Below, piece by piece: positions 8,005-10,712 of a DNA stretch of 10,712 nucleotides. The translations under genes were made by a program, and so were the position numbers. The notes beneath the pieces were generated by a model. That model had not been told where the DNA came from and searched no databases. It was given only the letters and a program-made list of their open reading frames with translations. This DNA is from Actinomycetota bacterium (GTDB lineage: Bacteria > Actinomycetota > Actinomycetes > Actinomycetales > Microbacteriaceae). How positions within the stretch are numbered: the stretch's first letter is position 1; every line of letters begins with the position of its first letter. Location of the stretch: NCBI GenBank assembly GCA_016870695.1, contig VGAV01000049.1:1-10712 (forward strand). The letters are read 5' to 3'.

Positions 8005-9264
8005 ATGACCACGATCGCCGCCTCCGTCGAGGACCGCCTGCGCCTGGCGAAGGACGCCGCCCGCGAGATCGGGCTCCTGGATGCCGCCGCGAAGACGGCT
8101 CTGCTGATGGCGATCGCCGACGGGCTCGAGGCCGCCACCGACGACATCGTCACGGCGAACGCGGACGACGTGGAGCGCGGTCGCCGCGACGGCATCGGCG
8201 ACGCCCTGCTCGACCGGCTGCGCCTGGACGCGGAGCGCGTCGCGGCGCTCGCATCCGCCGTGCGCGCCGTCGCCGTGCTGCCGGACCCCGTCGGTCGCGT
8301 CCTCGACAGCCGCACCCTCCCGAACGGCCTGGCCCTGCAGAAGGTCGCCGTGCCGTTCGGCGTGGTGGGGTCGATCTACGAGGCGCGTCCCAACGTGACC
8401 GTCGACATCGCCGCTCTCGCCCTGCGCTCCGGCAACGCCGTGGTCCTCCGCGGCGGGTCGGCCGCCCAGAGCTCCAACGCCGCGCTCGTGGACGTCATGC
8501 GCGCCGCGCTGGAGACGCGGGGGGTCTCGCCCGAGGCCATCCAGACGGTCGACGACTTCGGCCGCGAGGGGGCGCGGGCGCTCATGAACGCGCGCGGCCT
8601 CGTCGACGTGCTCGTCCCGCGGGGCAGCGCCGGACTCATCGAGACGGTCGTCACGGAGTCGACGGTGCCGGTCATCGAGACCGGGGCCGGCGTCGTGCAC
8701 ATCTACCTCGACGCAACGGCCCGCGACGCGTGGGCCCGCGACATCGTCCTCAACGCGAAGACGCAGCGTCCGAGCGTGTGCAACGCGGTCGAGACCGTCC
8801 TGGTCCACCGCGCCGCCGCCGACCGTCTGGTGCCCGAGCTCGTCGCCGCGCTGTCCGACGCCGGCGTGCGCGTGCACGGCGATGAGACCGTCGCGGGCTT
8901 CGACGCGCGCGTCATCCCCGCGACCGAGGACGACTGGGCCGCCGAGTACCTCAGCCTCGATCTTGCCGTCCGCGTCGTGGACGACCTCGACGCCGCCCTC
9001 GACCACATCCGCCGCTACTCGACGCAGCACACTGAGTCGATCATCACCGAGGACGCGGCATCCGCCTCCCGCTTCCTCGCCGAGGTCGACTCCGCCGTGG
9101 TGCTCGTGAACGCCTCCACCCGTTTCACCGACGGCGGCGAGTTCGGCTTCGGCGCCGAGGTGGGCATCTCGACCCAGAAACTGCACGCCCGCGGCCCCAT
9201 GGGCCTCGCCGAGCTGACGAGCACCAAGTGGCTCGGGCGCGGCGACGGGCAGATCCGCCCCTGA
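8005..9264 (+). CDS. proA: Glutamate-5-semialdehyde dehydrogenase (gamma-glutamyl phosphate reductase)
   Basis: It reduces gamma-glutamyl phosphate with NADPH to glutamate-5-semialdehyde, the second step of proline synthesis; the cyclising product then goes to ProC, which is not in the window. The 419 residues match the family length and the aldehyde dehydrogenase fold. Visible are the VPFGVVGSIYEARPNVT segment (about 115-131), LRSGNAVVLRGGSAA (about 140-154), catalytic Cys259 in QRPSVCNAVET, and the conserved C-terminal GEFGFGAEVGISTQKLHARG. ATG 8005 lies 4 nt after the proB stop with only a poor Shine-Dalgarno, consistent with coupling to proB. Confidence 0.98.
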   Translation: MTTIAASVEDRLRLAKDAAREIGLLDAAAKTALLMAIADGLEAATDDIVTANADDVERGRRDGIGDALLDRLRLDAERVAALASAVRAVAVLPDPVGRVLDSRTLPNGLALQKVAVPFGVVGSIYEARPNVTVDIAALALRSGNAVVLRGGSAAQSSNAALVDVMRAALETRGVSPEAIQTVDDFGREGARALMNARGLVDVLVPRGSAGLIETVVTESTVPVIETGAGVVHIYLDATARDAWARDIVLNAKTQRPSVCNAVETVLVHRAAADRLVPELVAALSDAGVRVHGDETVAGFDARVIPATEDDWAAEYLSLDLAVRVVDDLDAALDHIRRYSTQHTESIITEDAASASRFLAEVDSAVVLVNASTRFTDGGEFGFGAEVGISTQKLHARGPMGLAELTSTKWLGRGDGQIRP

Positions 9265-9269
9265 CCGCC

Positions 9270-9275
9270 TAAAAT
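9270..9275 (+). promoter_or_regulatory. Candidate -10 box for the small membrane protein gene
   Basis: TAAAAT differs from the TATAAT consensus at one position and is conspicuous in this GC-rich sequence, 5 nt after the proA stop codon. No recognisable -35 lies 17 nt upstream. Transcription from it would start near 9282, giving about 34 nt of leader before ATG 9316. If used, it lets the small gene and nadD be expressed apart from the proline genes. Confidence 0.45.
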
Positions 9276-9315
9276 GACTGTGGCTCACGCCGCAGACTTC
9301 CCGAACGGAGCACCG

Positions 9316-9540
9316 ATGACTTTCGCCACGCTGACCGCCCTGGCCGCCGAAGGGGCCGAGCACCACGGCGGCAACGTCCAGGCCGAGACGTTCATCTTCG
9401 GCGTCATCGCCTTCGTGGCGTTCGTCGCGCTGAGCCTCGTGACCCTGTCGTACCGCAACGTCGCCAACCGTCACGCGAACAAGGCCGACGCCTGGACGCG
9501 CAAGAACGGCACGCCCACTCCCGAGGCGCACGGCCACTGA
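9316..9540 (+). CDS. Small single-pass membrane protein of unknown function
   Basis: The 74-residue product has a short N-terminus with His17-His18 (GAEHHGGN), one hydrophobic helix at about 25-45 ([21 protein letters not shown]), and a basic segment ([21 protein letters not shown]) that should face the cytoplasm by the positive-inside rule. The tail is short and ends in EAHGH. I do not recognise a named family. ATG 9316 is chosen because GGAG at 9307-9310 lies 5 nt upstream; the in-frame ATG at 9274 overlaps the candidate -10 box and has no Shine-Dalgarno. The gene sits between proA and nadD, 10 nt before nadD, whose GAGG overlaps this stop codon. Similar tiny membrane genes may occur at this place in relatives, but I cannot check that here. 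Confidence 0.75.
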   Translation: MTFATLTALAAEGAEHHGGNVQAETFIFGVIAFVAFVALSLVTLSYRNVANRHANKADAWTRKNGTPTPEAHGH

Positions 9541-9550
9541 GGCCGACCAT

Positions 9551-10147
9551 ATGTCGGTGACGCGCGCCCCTCGCATCGGGGTCATGGGTGGGACGTTCGA
9601 TCCCATCCATCATGGTCACCTGGTCGCCGCCAGCGAGGTCGCCCAGTCGTTCGACCTCGACGAGGTCGTCTTCGTCCCCACGGGCCGCCCGTGGCAGAAG
9701 GACCAGGTCACCTCGAGCGAGCACCGCTACCTCATGACGGTCATCGCGACCGCGGCGAACCCGCAGTTCACCGTGAGCCGCGTCGACATCGACCGCGAGG
9801 GCCCCACCTACACGATCGACACGCTGCGCGACCTGCAGCGCGAGCGCCCCGGCGCCGACCTGTTCTTCATCTCGGGCGCCGACGCGGTCGCGCAGATCCT
9901 CGGATGGCGCGACCACGAGGAGCTGTGGGAGCTGGCGCACTTCGTCGCCGTCTCCCGTCCCGGTCACGTCCTCTCGACGGAGGGGCTGCCGAGCGACGAC
10001 GTCAGCCAGCTCGAGATCCCCGCGCTGTCGATCTCGTCCACCGACTGCCGCGCCCGCGTCCGCCGAGGCCACCCCGTGTGGTACCTCGTCCCGGACGGCG
10101 TCGTGCAGTACATCGCGAAGCACCACCTCTACCGGAGCAAGGCATGA
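9551..10147 (+). CDS. nadD: Nicotinate-nucleotide adenylyltransferase
   Basis: It adenylates nicotinate mononucleotide with ATP to make deamido-NAD, a step required in both de novo and salvage NAD synthesis. The 198-residue product is full length, with the nucleotidyltransferase motif [11 protein letters not shown] at 13-23 (HxGH = 20-23) and the second signature ISSTDCR at 161-167. ATG 9551 has GAGG at 9539-9542, 8 nt upstream and overlapping the preceding stop; an in-frame GTG at 9557 is less well placed. Its stop overlaps the next gene's ATG (ATGA). In actinobacteria nadD commonly sits downstream of obg-proB-proA and near the ribosome silencing factor gene rsfS, which may lie beyond the right edge. 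Confidence 0.98.
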   Translation: MSVTRAPRIGVMGGTFDPIHHGHLVAASEVAQSFDLDEVVFVPTGRPWQKDQVTSSEHRYLMTVIATAANPQFTVSRVDIDREGPTYTIDTLRDLQRERPGADLFFISGADAVAQILGWRDHEELWELAHFVAVSRPGHVLSTEGLPSDDVSQLEIPALSISSTDCRARVRRGHPVWYLVPDGVVQYIAKHHLYRSKA

Positions 10148-10712
10148 GCACATCCGATTCCTCGACGCCCCCGCTGACGCGTCGCCAGTTGCGCGAGCTG
10201 CGCAACACCGGAGCGACGCCGGTCATCACCCCGGACATGACCCCGGCGGGTGCCGCCCCCGCGGAGCCGTCCGCTTCCGACGAGACCGTCATCGACGCGG
10301 TCCCCACCGCCGAGGACGAGGGCGCTGTACCCGCCCCGACGGACGCCGACACTCCCGCCCCGACGGACGCCGACGACCCCGCCTCGACGGACGCGGACGC
10401 CCGCGCGGAAGGGGACGGCGACGACCTCACGGAGGAGCCCGCCACCGATGACGCCGCTCCCGCAGCGGAGGGTGACACCGGCGCCGCGGACCGCGACGAC
10501 GAGCCCACCATGACCCCGGCCGGCCCGTCGGCCCCGCTGGCCCGCGCTGCCGCCCCCGTCTCCTTCGCCCCGCCGATGACCGATGCCGGTCTCGACATGG
10601 GCGTGGGCGGCCTGACCCGTCGTCAGGTACGGGCGCAGGAGAAGATCCGCACCGCGTCCATCCCGGTCATCACGCCCGATTTCGACCCGGCCCCCGCCAC
10701 CGCGGTGCAGCC
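10144..10712 (+). CDS. Acidic, Pro/Ala-rich low-complexity protein, 3' end missing
   Basis: From ATG 10144, overlapping the nadD stop by 4 nt, the frame stays open to the window edge (189 codons visible). I recognise no catalytic domain. The visible part is a disordered Ala/Pro/Asp/Glu/Thr-rich chain bracketed by two copies of one short motif: [21 protein letters not shown] at 11-31 is echoed by [23 protein letters not shown] at 157-179. The word MTPAG also occurs twice, at 32-36 and again near 123-127. Three 8-residue repeats lie at 63-86. No signal peptide or membrane helix is seen so far; a membrane-anchored C-terminal domain could lie outside the window. Codon usage matches the neighbours, and the ATGA junction argues for a real, coupled gene. 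Confidence 0.8.
   Translation, partial: MSTSDSSTPPLTRRQLRELRNTGATPVITPDMTPAGAAPAEPSASDETVIDAVPTAEDEGAVPAPTDADTPAPTDADDPASTDADARAEGDGDDLTEEPATDDAAPAAEGDTGAADRDDEPTMTPAGPSAPLARAAAPVSFAPPMTDAGLDMGVGGLTRRQVRAQEKIRTASIPVITPDFDPAPATAVQ
10330..10401 (+). repeat. Three tandem 24-nt coding repeats
   Basis: Units 10330-10353, 10354-10377 and 10378-10401 encode [16 protein letters not shown] and PASTDADA in frame. The first two units are nearly identical in DNA; the third has diverged. They lie in the acidic linker of the last, partial protein and point to recent local duplication in a disordered region. Confidence 0.85.

Noticed and set aside
9274..9315. ATG 9274 as the start of the small membrane protein
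   Set aside because: It overlaps the TAAAAT box and lacks a Shine-Dalgarno, whereas ATG 9316 has GGAG 5 nt upstream.
10002..10598. Minus-strand Ser/Ala/Gly-rich open frame opposite the last gene
   Set aside because: Antisense to an ATGA-coupled plus-strand gene with motif duplications; low-complexity antisense sequence explains it.

Overview
The window is a stretch of conserved, vertically inherited chromosome from a high-GC Gram-positive actinobacterium, most likely Microbacteriaceae and plausibly Microbacterium. The evidence is the very strong G/C third-position bias, the use of GTG starts, and the gene order (folC-side DUF4233 gene)-ndk-VKOR-RNase E-DUF4031-rplU-rpmA-obg-proB-proA-small membrane gene-nadD-(next gene). 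No mobile element, CRISPR array, tRNA or rRNA is visible, and I found no clearly novel defence or mobile system.

Left part (1-1484). A truncated DUF4233 membrane protein gene runs 3 nt ahead of ndk (nucleoside diphosphate kinase). ndk ends at a GC-rich hairpin facing a convergent VKOR-family membrane protein gene, a thiol oxidase with CPWC and CX7C cysteine pairs.

Centre (1485-4940). A 293-nt gap between divergent VKOR and rne genes holds a candidate promoter, overlapping palindromes, a possible 16-codon upstream ORF and two hairpins just ahead of the rne Shine-Dalgarno. The large RNase E/G gene has a disordered acidic N-terminus, a catalytic core with both metal-binding Asp residues and the zinc-link cysteines, and a 50-residue Gly/Asn-rich insert. 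A second hairpin separates rne from a convergent small DUF4031 gene, which may have a leaderless transcript. A good -35/-10 promoter and a structured leader of about 144 nt precede rplU.

Right part (4941-10712). rplU and rpmA (ribosomal proteins L21 and L27) are followed by the strongest intrinsic terminator in the window. Then come obg (ribosome-assembly GTPase), proB and proA (first two steps of proline synthesis), a 74-residue single-pass membrane protein gene with its own -10 box, nadD (NAD synthesis), and an acidic low-complexity protein overlapping nadD by 4 nt and running off the right edge. Overlapping or tightly spaced junctions (obg/proB, proB/proA, nadD/next gene) indicate translational coupling. 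The region links ribosome production with proline and NAD biosynthesis.

The points most worth a second look are the structured rplU and rne leaders, the terminator between rpmA and obg with no visible promoter after it, an apparently enriched strand-symmetric 7-mer (GGATGCC/GGCATCC) often spelling Ala-Ser with the codon pair gca-tcc, and the duplicated motif in the last, partial protein.
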